44,141 nt of DNA from a bacterium (GCA_023267535.1 JAHFNC010000002.1:183426-227566); one strand, 5' to 3'. Shown: positions 17,782 through 26,362, counted from the first letter of the stretch. A program made the numbers and translations. The notes: generated by a model from the letters alone, not told the origin.

Positions 17782-19053
17782 ATGAGTGTATCTAAGATAA
17801 TTAATTTTGACGAAATTGCCAGAAGTAAAGAAAGGGCAGATATGCTTGAAATAGTAGATGCCGGACTTTTATCTATTGATACCAAGAGAACTATAAAAGA
17901 AAAATTATTGTTTGATGGAGACAAAATTGAGATAAATGGAAAAGTTTTTTCTGTAAAAGATTATGAAAAAATTGTGGTCTTTGCTATCGGCAAGGCCTCG
18001 TCATCTGCTGTCCGTATTCTTGAAGAAATTTTTGGTGATTTAATAACATATGGCATTGGTATTGATAAAGTTGATTATAAGGGGAAGAAGATAGAAGTTT
18101 TTAAGGGCGCTCACCCAATTCCAAAACAAGAAAATGTAGAAATATCTGAAAAGATTTTTGAGACGGCAAATAATTTAACAGAAAAAGATTTAGCAATAGT
18201 CGTTGTCTCAGGCGGAGGCTCATCACTTTTATGTTATCCGAAAGAGGAAAGAGACCAAGGAGAGATTTTGTATGAGGCATTTTTACCGACAGGAGGAACT
18301 GTCGTGGAACTAAACACAATTAGAAAACACATTTCAGAAATAAAAGGAGGGGGATTAGCCAAAGCTCTTTATCCAGCGACTGTAATTACTTTGGTTATGT
18401 GTGATGTTCCAGGAAATCATTATGAAATTGTAGCTTCAGGTCCAACTTATAAAGATAATTCAAGCATTGATGATGCTAAAAAAGTTTTGGAAAAATATAA
18501 TTTAAATATTAATTTATCATTTAATGAAACTCCGAAAGAAGATATTTATTTTGAAAAAGTTTTTAACTTTCCAATTATTTCTAACATTATTGCTTTACAG
18601 GATATGAAGAATAAAGCTGAATCTTTGGGTTATAAAACAAAAATATTAGGTAGTGATATTTACGACAATACTGAGATTGTTTTAGATAAAATGTTCGCCA
18701 TTGATGAAAAAAATCTTGTGATATTAGGAGGAGGAGAGCCAGCTATTAACATAACTAAAAAAGGTGGAACAGGTGGAAGAAATGAACTGATGGCGATGTC
18801 AGCTATTGATAGAATTAAAGAGGGAGATGTTTTTGCCTCGGTGGCATCAGACGGTATTGATAATAAGTCTGATTTTGCTGGTGGAATTGTGGATTATTCT
18901 ACAAAAAATTTATTTGCCAATCGACAAGCAGAAATGGAAGAGGCTAAATTAGCCTTTGATGCTGAGAAAATATTATCCGACTCAAAAGATTTAATTAAGA
19001 CTGGTTCTACTGGTTCCAATGTTTCAGATTTATTTTTACTTTTAAGAAAATAA
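17782..19053 (+). CDS. Glycerate 2-kinase (GckA/MOFRL family)
   Basis: FAIGKASSSAVRILEE, VVVSGGGSSLLCYP, LNTIRKHISEIKGGGLAKALYPA, ASDGIDNKSDFAGGIVD. Confidence 0.88.
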   Translation: MSVSKIINFDEIARSKERADMLEIVDAGLLSIDTKRTIKEKLLFDGDKIEINGKVFSVKDYEKIVVFAIGKASSSAVRILEEIFGDLITYGIGIDKVDYKGKKIEVFKGAHPIPKQENVEISEKIFETANNLTEKDLAIVVVSGGGSSLLCYPKEERDQGEILYEAFLPTGGTVVELNTIRKHISEIKGGGLAKALYPATVITLVMCDVPGNHYEIVASGPTYKDNSSIDDAKKVLEKYNLNINLSFNETPKEDIYFEKVFNFPIISNIIALQDMKNKAESLGYKTKILGSDIYDNTEIVLDKMFAIDEKNLVILGGGEPAINITKKGGTGGRNELMAMSAIDRIKEGDVFASVASDGIDNKSDFAGGIVDYSTKNLFANRQAEMEEAKLAFDAEKILSDSKDLIKTGSTGSNVSDLFLLLRK

Positions 19054-19054
19054 T

Positions 19055-20272
19055 ATGGCAAAAGAAATAACAAATGTATACGGCAAAGAAATTCTAGACT
19101 CAAGAGGAAAAAAGGCTCTTGAAGTTTTTGTTTGCTCTTACGAACAAGTTGCATCTTTTCAAGTTCCAAGTGGAGCAAGCACAGGATCTTCTGAGGCGTT
19201 AGAATTAAGAGATGCAGATGGTGGAATGCAAAAAGCAATTTCTATTATTGAAAGTATTATTAAGCCAAGATTACTCGGAATGGATGTCACATCTCAGATA
19301 GAAATAGATAAACTATTATTATTACTTGATAGCACCGAACAAAAAACAAATTTAGGTGGGAACACAATGATTGGAGTAAGTGTTGCTTGTGCCAAATTGG
19401 GTGCAATCTTATCTAATCTGAAAACTTTTGAATATTTGAGAACATTAAAAGATATCAAACCAGATAGAGCACAACCACTTCTCTTTGTTAATTTAATAAA
19501 TGGTGGCAAACACGCTGGTCCAAATTCAAAACTAGCTTTTCAGGAGTATCACATTATTCCTTTTGTTGATTCTGTAAAAGAAGCTTTAGAAATTACTGAA
19601 AAGGTTGCCGATGTTGTGGAGAGATTACTTTCAGAAAAAGGAATGTTACTTGGTAAGGGTGATGAAGGTGGGTTTGTTGTTCCGTTTTCTGATGTGCTTT
19701 TACCTTTTCATATTTTGAAAGAAGCTTGTGATATTGCTGGCGTATCAAATCAAGTTCGTCTTTCGGTGGATGTGGCGGCCAGCTCATTTTATGATTCGGA
19801 AAAGAAAGAATATAAAGTTGGAGAAGAAATGCTTTCAAAAGAACAAATGTTTGATAAGTATGGCGAAATGATAATTAGATTTGATGTTACTTCCATAGAA
19901 GACCCGTTTAATGAGGATGATTTGGTATCATTTGCAGAATTACAAAAGCAGCACAAAGATGTAAATATTGTGGGAGATGATTTGACTGTGACCAATAAAA
20001 ATAAAATCTTAAAAGCGGTAGAAAACGAAAGTATAAAAAGTGTGATTATAAAACCAAATCAAATCGGAACTCTCACTGAAACCTTAGAAGCAATGAAAGT
20101 TGCTAAAGAAAATGGAATTAATTTAATAGTTAGTCACAGGAGTGGAGAGACTATGGATGATTTTATTGCTGATTTGGCAGTAGCTTTTGGAGTTTATGGT
20201 ATGAAGCTTGGCTCTCCAAGAGCTAAAGAAAGAAAAGTTAAATATGATAGACTAGTCAGTATATTATCTTAA
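19055..20272 (+). CDS. eno: Enolase, divergent
   Basis: PSGASTGSSEALELRD, KGDEGGF, SVDVAASSFYD, VGDDLTVTN, KPNQIGTLTETLEA, SHRSGETMDDFIADLAVA. Confidence 0.92.
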   Translation: MAKEITNVYGKEILDSRGKKALEVFVCSYEQVASFQVPSGASTGSSEALELRDADGGMQKAISIIESIIKPRLLGMDVTSQIEIDKLLLLLDSTEQKTNLGGNTMIGVSVACAKLGAILSNLKTFEYLRTLKDIKPDRAQPLLFVNLINGGKHAGPNSKLAFQEYHIIPFVDSVKEALEITEKVADVVERLLSEKGMLLGKGDEGGFVVPFSDVLLPFHILKEACDIAGVSNQVRLSVDVAASSFYDSEKKEYKVGEEMLSKEQMFDKYGEMIIRFDVTSIEDPFNEDDLVSFAELQKQHKDVNIVGDDLTVTNKNKILKAVENESIKSVIIKPNQIGTLTETLEAMKVAKENGINLIVSHRSGETMDDFIADLAVAFGVYGMKLGSPRAKERKVKYDRLVSILS

Positions 20273-20275
20273 TTT

Positions 20276-21049
20276 ATGTCATCAAAAACTATAATCATTG
20301 CCACCTTAGGCCCTTCAAGTCGTAGTGCTGAAACTTTAAAGTCTATGATTGAGTCTGGTATGGATATGGCAAGACTTAATTTTTCTTGGGGAACTTATGA
20401 AGAACATCACAACTTCATAGAAAACATTAGAAGCGTGGCTACATCACTTTTAAAATCAGTTCCTATAATAATTGATTTGTCTGGCCCAAGAGTAAAAGAA
20501 GATGATGGTCATCATATAGATGCAAACAGCATAAAAACAATCACCGAGAAAGATTTGAGTGATATTGATTTTGGTATCAAAGAAAATGTGGAATATTTTG
20601 CAATGTCTTATGTAAAAAGCGCGTCTGATATTTTGGAGTTAAAAAATATAATTAAAGAAAAAGGAGGCAATCAGAAAGTGATAGCTAAAATTGAAACCAA
20701 AGAAGCCGTCAGTTCTCTAGAAGAAATAATAAAAAATTCTGATATGGTTATGGTAGCAAGAGGAGACTTAGGAAATGAATTTCCGCTTGAAGAAATTCCA
20801 TTTGTTGAAAAGAAAATTATAAAGACGGCAAATGATTTAAATGTGCCGGTAATTGTCGCTACTCAGATGCTTTTGTCTATGATTAAAAACAAAGAGCCAA
20901 CAAGAGCCGAAGTCACTGACGAAGTGTTTGCGATTTTAGAAGGGGCGCAAGGTGTGATGCTTTCCGAAGAAACTGCCACCGGAGAAAATCCAGTGGAAGC
21001 GGTTTCCTTTATGGAAAGGATTGCAAATAACACCGAGAAAAATATATAG
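20276..21049 (+). CDS. pyk: Pyruvate kinase, A-domain only
   Basis: ATLGPSSRSAETLKSMIESGMDMARLNFSWG, IAKIETKEAV, VMVARGDLGNEFPLEEIP, VIVATQMLLSM, EGAQGVMLSEETATGENPVEAV; 257 aa. Confidence 0.85.
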   Translation: MSSKTIIIATLGPSSRSAETLKSMIESGMDMARLNFSWGTYEEHHNFIENIRSVATSLLKSVPIIIDLSGPRVKEDDGHHIDANSIKTITEKDLSDIDFGIKENVEYFAMSYVKSASDILELKNIIKEKGGNQKVIAKIETKEAVSSLEEIIKNSDMVMVARGDLGNEFPLEEIPFVEKKIIKTANDLNVPVIVATQMLLSMIKNKEPTRAEVTDEVFAILEGAQGVMLSEETATGENPVEAVSFMERIANNTEKNI

Positions 21050-21064
21050 AAAAATATATAAATT

Positions 21065-22036
21065 ATGAAAAAAAATATTTACATCACAAGAACAATACCA
21101 GAAGTTGGCATTAATCTTTTGAAAGAAAAAGGTTACAAAGTAACTGTTTCTAAAAAAAATAAAGTTCCAACTAAAGAAGAATTGATAAATGCTCTTTCAA
21201 AAAAGAAATACGACGCTGTTGTTTCTTTGCTCACCGATCACATAAATGTTGATGTGCTTAATGTCTGTCCTAATGTAAAAATAATTGCCAATTACGCTGT
21301 TGGTTTTAATAATATTGATGTGGAAGAAGCAGAGAAAAGAGGAATCGTTGTTACTAATACCGCAGGCACTTCATCACAAGCGGTTGCAGAACATACCGTA
21401 GCTTTAATGTTTGCCGTTACCACAAGACTTGTTGAAGGGGATAGATTTGTTAGGAAAGGAAAGTTTAAGGGCTGGGATCCAAACTTATTAATGGGATTAG
21501 ATATTTCAAAAAAGACTATTGGAGTGATTGGACTCGGTGCTATTGGCAAAAAAGTTGGTCACATTCTTAAAAAAGGATTTGATTGTAAAATTATTTATAA
21601 CGACATTAAAAGAGACGACAGTTTTGAAAATGATTGTGGAGGCGAATATATGAGTATTGATGAAGTTTTGAAAAATGCCGACATTGTCACACTTCATGTG
21701 CCACTTCTTCCAAGCACCAAACATTTAATTAACAAAGAAAAAATTTCTTTAATGAAAAGGACGGCGATTATAATAAACACTTCTCGCGGGCCAGTGGTGG
21801 AAGAAGAGGCGATAGTGGAAGCTTTAAAAGAAAAAAGAATTTACGGAGCCGGTCTTGATGTTTTTGAATTTGAACCGCATATTAGTGATGAGTTTAAGAA
21901 ATTAGACAATATTGTGATGACCCCACATATCGCATCTTCAAGAGCAAGCGCAAGAGAAGAAATGGCAACGCTTGTCGCAAAAAATATAATAGATGTATTA
22001 GAAGGAGGAAAGGGAATCACACCTGTTAAGTTATAA
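21065..22036 (+). CDS. 2-hydroxyacid dehydrogenase (glyoxylate/hydroxypyruvate reductase-like)
   Basis: ANYAVGFNNIDVEEAEKRGIVVTNT, GVIGLGAIGKKVG, INTSRGPVVEEEAIVEAL, MTPHIASS. Confidence 0.9.
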   Translation: MKKNIYITRTIPEVGINLLKEKGYKVTVSKKNKVPTKEELINALSKKKYDAVVSLLTDHINVDVLNVCPNVKIIANYAVGFNNIDVEEAEKRGIVVTNTAGTSSQAVAEHTVALMFAVTTRLVEGDRFVRKGKFKGWDPNLLMGLDISKKTIGVIGLGAIGKKVGHILKKGFDCKIIYNDIKRDDSFENDCGGEYMSIDEVLKNADIVTLHVPLLPSTKHLINKEKISLMKRTAIIINTSRGPVVEEEAIVEALKEKRIYGAGLDVFEFEPHISDEFKKLDNIVMTPHIASSRASAREEMATLVAKNIIDVLEGGKGITPVKL

Positions 22037-22040
22037 AAAG

Positions 22041-22070
22041 AAAAACCCGTCTGATTTAGACGGGAATTTT
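22041..22070 (+). terminator. Intrinsic terminator at end of glycerate operon
   Basis: CCCGTCT-GATTT-AGACGGG then aatttt. Confidence 0.65.
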
Positions 22071-22089
22071 GTTGGTGAAGGGTAGGGTA

Positions 22090-22380
22090 TTACATTCTAG
22101 CTTGCTTAATGCCGATATTTGAAGTGAGAATGAACCCCGCCAGCATTTCAACGAGCGGACCATCAGGATATGTTTTGTGTCCGTAGAGCTCTACTGCCGG
22201 CGTGGTTGTAGCCTTGCCAATTGAAGAATTGATAACCACATATTTCCCTTCGTCGTTTGTACCGACAAAGAGTATTCTGCAGCCGTCTATCGCCACGGAA
22301 CGTCTAACAATTTTGTCTCTTTCTTCTTTCGTGTCACATTCAGCACTCCAGATTTGAATCTCGGGATTTTGTGTACTCAT
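22090..22380 (-). CDS. Hypothetical protein
   Basis: 96 aa ORF with GGAGG SD upstream of the ATG. Confidence 0.65.
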   Translation of the reverse strand: MSTQNPEIQIWSAECDTKEERDKIVRRSVAIDGCRILFVGTNDEGKYVVINSSIGKATTTPAVELYGHKTYPDGPLVEMLAGFILTSNIGIKQARM

Positions 22381-22584
22381 AAAACCTCCATGGAATATAA
22401 AAGGAACTGTAAAATATACTACAATGCTAAGTAGTAGTTGTCAATGTTTAAGAAAACACTTAAGATGATGTAGTTTTTAGTGCTGTAGTATATTTATTAT
22501 GAGTGAGATAAGTCCGAGTGAATTACTTGCTAGTTTTTTCTCTGGGGGCATAGTTTAGATTATTATATCAATCTTATTCTTTTA

Positions 22585-22893
22585 TTATATTTGTGGTAAT
22601 TCCAAAAGCTCATTTGACCACTGATTATTTTTTAAACAACGAATATATCTTTGTCCCGTAGGAGAGACCGCACCAAACACAGGTATTTTAGCATTCAGGT
22701 CTGATTCTAATCTTATATAAGCTTGTCCTTTTTTATTTACAATCCAATCAAACAGTATTTCACGCGAGGATATACCTTCTTGGGAAGTCTCTTCATTTGC
22801 CCATTTAAAATTTTTTATAGATAAATGAGCAAAAATTACATCACTTGGTTGTGGTATTATTTTGGGACTGATTTCTATTATTCTGATTGCCAT
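22585..22893 (-). CDS. Hypothetical protein
   Basis: 102 aa ORF with plausible coding composition. Confidence 0.5.
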   Translation of the reverse strand: MAIRIIEISPKIIPQPSDVIFAHLSIKNFKWANEETSQEGISSREILFDWIVNKKGQAYIRLESDLNAKIPVFGAVSPTGQRYIRCLKNNQWSNELLELPQI

Positions 22894-22925
22894 ATGGATT
22901 TAATTTAATTTTAGTTTATCATGAA

Positions 22926-23513
22926 CTATCTTGTATATAAAAAATACCAACTTTTTTTTTCAGAAATAATTCTAAGCTTGTCTGCTGCGGGTGTATTGTA
23001 TATAGATTCTATGTCTTTTGAAATCGCTTCTATTAATTTTTTTGCTGGTTCATTCAATGCGCTAGTATCCATAACCGCCACTTGCGTCCCTCCGATAATG
23101 GAGGGCATGTCTGGCTGAATCCATTCTTGGTTTTTTGAGTTAGATATTGATTTTATAACTTCGTCAAGATAAGAAGCACTTGAAAAGAATTTACTTATTA
23201 AATCAAGTTCTGATTCCGTTAAATCTCTTATGAAAAGATTTATGTTTTTATTCCAGCTATTAGTAGGCAAAATTTTTTCTGTAAAATTATAGCTACTATA
23301 GGTTCTGTAATTTCTTACTTTTTGGTCTGCGTATCTTATTTCTTGAAGTATAAGTTTCGCTGCATCCTTCCGGCTGTCTCTTCTTCCTTGAAAATATATG
23401 AAAACTGCCACAAGTCCAACTAAAATAGTCTGATATCCATATATAAACCCAATAGCTCGATTTAATAAATCCGACATTACTGCAATATTAATTGCTTTTG
23501 TTATAAAAGTCAA
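22926..23513 (-). CDS. Hypothetical protein with N-terminal TM
   Basis: AIGFIYGYQTILVGLVAVFIYFQGRRDSRKDAAKLILQEI. Confidence 0.6.
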   Translation of the reverse strand: MTFITKAINIAVMSDLLNRAIGFIYGYQTILVGLVAVFIYFQGRRDSRKDAAKLILQEIRYADQKVRNYRTYSSYNFTEKILPTNSWNKNINLFIRDLTESELDLISKFFSSASYLDEVIKSISNSKNQEWIQPDMPSIIGGTQVAVMDTSALNEPAKKLIEAISKDIESIYNTPAADKLRIISEKKSWYFLYTR

Positions 23514-23542
23514 AGAAAAGAAACGGATGGTATAATTACATT

Positions 23543-23683
23543 ATGAATAATAATAAGAGATTAAAATGGTGGCAAGGGCTATTAATATTACTTATATTTC
23601 TACTTGTCATGTGGTTACCTTCGATTTTAAAGGAAGGAAGTATTATTTGCTCTGGTGATATTCAGGATTGTTTAAATCCATAA
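23543..23683 (+). CDS. Small single-TM peptide (46 aa), below ORF-track cutoff
   Basis: MNNNKRLKWWQGLLILLIFLLVMWLPSILKEGSIICSGDIQDCLNP; TATAAT 12 nt upstream. Confidence 0.5.
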   Translation: MNNNKRLKWWQGLLILLIFLLVMWLPSILKEGSIICSGDIQDCLNP

Positions 23684-23699
23684 TACTCGCGGGTTACTC

Positions 23700-23924
23700 A
23701 TAGCAGATTCGCCTCACGAGTTACTAATTGCGCTAACCACACTTTGTGTGGGTTGCTCATAAGTACTCGTGAGCTCGCCTCGTCCGTTTTAAAAAAGTCA
23801 GGAAGAAAACTTTTTTAAAACATGACTGTGGCCGTTCGAATCCGACGAAAGTCACGCAGGTGACTTTCTCTAGGGTCCACAAAAATAAAAATCAGCGCTA
23901 TTTAAGCGCCAATTTTTATTTTTG
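23700..23924 (-). repeat. tRNA-linked composite element (Ala locus)
   Basis: In tRNA orientation: perfect 23-bp foldback spanning the tRNA 3' end (23870-23892 / 23912-23934), 25-nt hairpin insert (23845-23869), T-arm copy GTTCGAATCCG (23834-23844), 13-bp hairpin (23786-23798/23809-23821), ACGAGG (complement of 23778-23783), further inverted repeats to about 23700. Confidence 0.8.
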
Positions 23925-23997
23925 TGGACCCTAGCGGATTCGAACCGCTCGCCTCCGGAGTGCAAAACCGGCGCTCTACCAAATGAGCTAAGGGCCC
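23925..23997 (-). tRNA. tRNA-Ala (anticodon TGC), CCA not encoded
   Basis: Acceptor GGGCCCT/AGGGTCC with G3-U70 identity pair, D-arm GCTC..GAGC, T-arm AGCGG-TTCGAAT-CCGCT. Confidence 0.92.
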
Positions 23998-24040
23998 GTA
24001 TATTTTTTACTAAATCAGAGTCTTTACTTAATTTAACATT

Positions 24041-24114
24041 CTGCCGGTTTTGCAAAACCGTCGGCAGTATTTAATCTCAGCTGACGCTTCGTGCCAAATG
24101 AGCTAAGGGCCCGT
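24041..24114 (-). repeat. Interrupted copy of tRNA-Ala 5' part upstream of the tRNA
   Basis: ccaaatgagctaagggcccgt at 23979-23999 recurs at 24094-24114; tgcaaaaccg also recurs (24051-24060); hairpin ctgccggttttgcaaaaccgtcggcag 24041-24067. Confidence 0.75.
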
Positions 24115-24233
24115 GTTTAATTATTTTACCTTTCTGTTTAATTTCAGTTAACGCTGACAATTGTAACATTAATCTCCTTTTTGGGCAATAAAAGTTAATT
24201 AACAAAAGACAGTAATATGATAGAATAATCATT

Positions 24234-25514
24234 ATGTTAGACATAAAATTTATCAGGGAAAATTCTGATCTTATCAAATCCGCTACTGCAAAAAAACATC
24301 TTTCTTTTAATATTGATGAACTTATAAAAGTCGACGACAAAAGATTATCTCTAAGACGAGACGGGGACGATTTGCGAGCAAAGCAAAATGAAGCCAGTCA
24401 AAAAATCGCCGGTCCAAATATCTCTGCCGGCGAAAGACAAATTATTTTAGATGAAATGAAGACCGTAAAAGAGTCTTTGAAAAAGATTGAAGAAGAAGAG
24501 GTGGGTGTGTTAAATGAATGGAGAGCTCTTATGCTCCAAGTGCCAAATATTCCAGATATGTCTGTTCCAGAAGGAGTAACAGAAGAAGATAATGTTGAAG
24601 TTAAAAAATGGGGTGAGATAAGTCCTTTTCCATTTAAGCCGTTGGATCACATTGAAATAATGGAAAAGCAAGATATGGTGGATTTTGAAAGAGGAGCAAA
24701 GACAGCAGGGTTTAGAGGATACTTTTTGAAAAATGACGCAGCATTACTTGAAATGGCGGTTTGGCAATATACGATGAATAAGTGGTCAGCCAAAGGATTT
24801 ACTCCAATGCTTGTGCCATCTCTAGTAAAGCGAGAAACACTGCTTGGTAGCGGTTATTTGCCACAAGGTGAGGATGATTTATACAAGGACGGCAATGATT
24901 ACTTTGCAGGAACAGGCGAAGTGGCGACTATGTTTTATCACTCAGACGAAGTTCTAGATATTAAGAATTTTCCAATAAAATTCATCGCTTGGTCACCATG
25001 TTTTAGAAAGGAAGCCGGAAGTCATGGTAAGGATGTAAAAGGGCTTGTCAGAGTACACGAATTTTATAAATGTGAGCAAGTTGTTTTATGTGAAGCTTCA
25101 CACGAAGATAGTGTTAAATTCCACGATGAGATAACCAGAAACTCAGAAGAACTTCTTGAAGATTTAAATATCCCATATCACACCATAATAAATTGCGGTG
25201 GAGATTTAGGTTTAGGGCAAGTTAAAAAATATGATATTGAAAGTTGGATGCCTTCACAAGAAAAATATAGAGAGACTCACTCAGCTTCATATTTTCACGA
25301 TTTCCAAACTAGAAGATTAAATATTCGTTATCGCGACGGTGAAGGAAAAATGCGTTACGCTCACTCACTAAACAACACCGCTTCTGCCACACCAAGATTA
25401 CTTACTGTAATCATAGAAAATTATCAACAAGCCGACGGGACAATCAAGGTGCCAGAAGTTCTGGTTCCTTATATGAATGGAAAGACAGTAATCGGAAAAC
25501 CATTTAGGGTTTAG
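24234..25514 (+). CDS. serS: Seryl-tRNA synthetase
   Basis: MLDIKFIRENSDLIKSA start, PCFRKEAGSHGKDVKGLVRVHEFYKCEQV, HSLNNTASATPRLLTVIIENYQQADGTIKVPEVL. Confidence 0.96.
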   Translation: MLDIKFIRENSDLIKSATAKKHLSFNIDELIKVDDKRLSLRRDGDDLRAKQNEASQKIAGPNISAGERQIILDEMKTVKESLKKIEEEEVGVLNEWRALMLQVPNIPDMSVPEGVTEEDNVEVKKWGEISPFPFKPLDHIEIMEKQDMVDFERGAKTAGFRGYFLKNDAALLEMAVWQYTMNKWSAKGFTPMLVPSLVKRETLLGSGYLPQGEDDLYKDGNDYFAGTGEVATMFYHSDEVLDIKNFPIKFIAWSPCFRKEAGSHGKDVKGLVRVHEFYKCEQVVLCEASHEDSVKFHDEITRNSEELLEDLNIPYHTIINCGGDLGLGQVKKYDIESWMPSQEKYRETHSASYFHDFQTRRLNIRYRDGEGKMRYAHSLNNTASATPRLLTVIIENYQQADGTIKVPEVLVPYMNGKTVIGKPFRV

Positions 25515-25519
25515 ATAAA

Positions 25520-26362
25520 ATGAAAAAGAGGACGATAATTTTATGGAAGAAAATAATTATTCGTTCTTTTTTTATTTTCCTTTTTTTCTTTGTTATTTAC
25601 GAATTAATTTTTGCACCACTTACAAAGATTAATTATTTCGCATTAGACGGATTTCCCGATGACAAAAAAGAAATAATAACTGAGCAATTAAAGGCAGAAG
25701 AAAACACAAAGTTCTTATTTTTTATCTCAAAAGATAAAATGCTAACATTCTCCAGAAGTAAATTTAAAAAAATAATTACCGATAATCTACCAAACACCAA
25801 ATCAATATCTATATATCCCGTTTCTATTCACACATTAAAAATAAAAATAACTAAATACAATCCAGTATTTGCTATGAACGATGGCTTTGCTATCGATAGC
25901 GACGCTCATATTTATAAAGAAATAAATGATGTCTCAGCGTTGCCATTACTATCTGCCTCATCTACCTTAAATAAAGATGATATTAAAAACCTAACAACTG
26001 TCATTGATAAATTAGATAAAGCGTTTGTAAATATAAATGCTATTAATATTGATGAATACAATGATGTCTATTTATTAAATAGTGAAAATAAAGGAAGAAT
26101 TGTTTTTAGATTAAATAGCGACTATGACAAATTATGGAGAAACTTTTTAAGTGTTATTGATACTGAGCCATTAAAAGGGGATTTAGACACTAAGAAGTCA
26201 GATTTAAGTTATCTTGATTTAAGGTTTGGAAATAAAGTATTTTATAAGTTTACAAAAGTAGATGTTAACAGTATAATCTCATCTGCAACAACAACTGCAA
26301 CCACTACAACAAATTATGAACAAGCATCATCCACTGGGGTTTTGGAAAGACCTCTTAGATAA
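25520..26362 (+). CDS. FtsQ/DivIB-like single-TM protein with POTRA-like region
   Basis: N-terminal TM, INYFALDGFPDDKKEIITEQL, SISIYPVSIHTLKIKITKYNPVFAM. Confidence 0.55.
   Translation: MKKRTIILWKKIIIRSFFIFLFFFVIYELIFAPLTKINYFALDGFPDDKKEIITEQLKAEENTKFLFFISKDKMLTFSRSKFKKIITDNLPNTKSISIYPVSIHTLKIKITKYNPVFAMNDGFAIDSDAHIYKEINDVSALPLLSASSTLNKDDIKNLTTVIDKLDKAFVNINAINIDEYNDVYLLNSENKGRIVFRLNSDYDKLWRNFLSVIDTEPLKGDLDTKKSDLSYLDLRFGNKVFYKFTKVDVNSIISSATTTATTTTNYEQASSTGVLERPLR

Noticed and set aside
22499-22558. Tiny ORF MSEISPSELLASFFSGGIV
   Set aside because: 19 codons only; could be a gene remnant but nothing confirms translation.
23870-24055. ORF 23870-24055(-)
   Set aside because: Lies over tRNA-Ala and the foldback; not coding.
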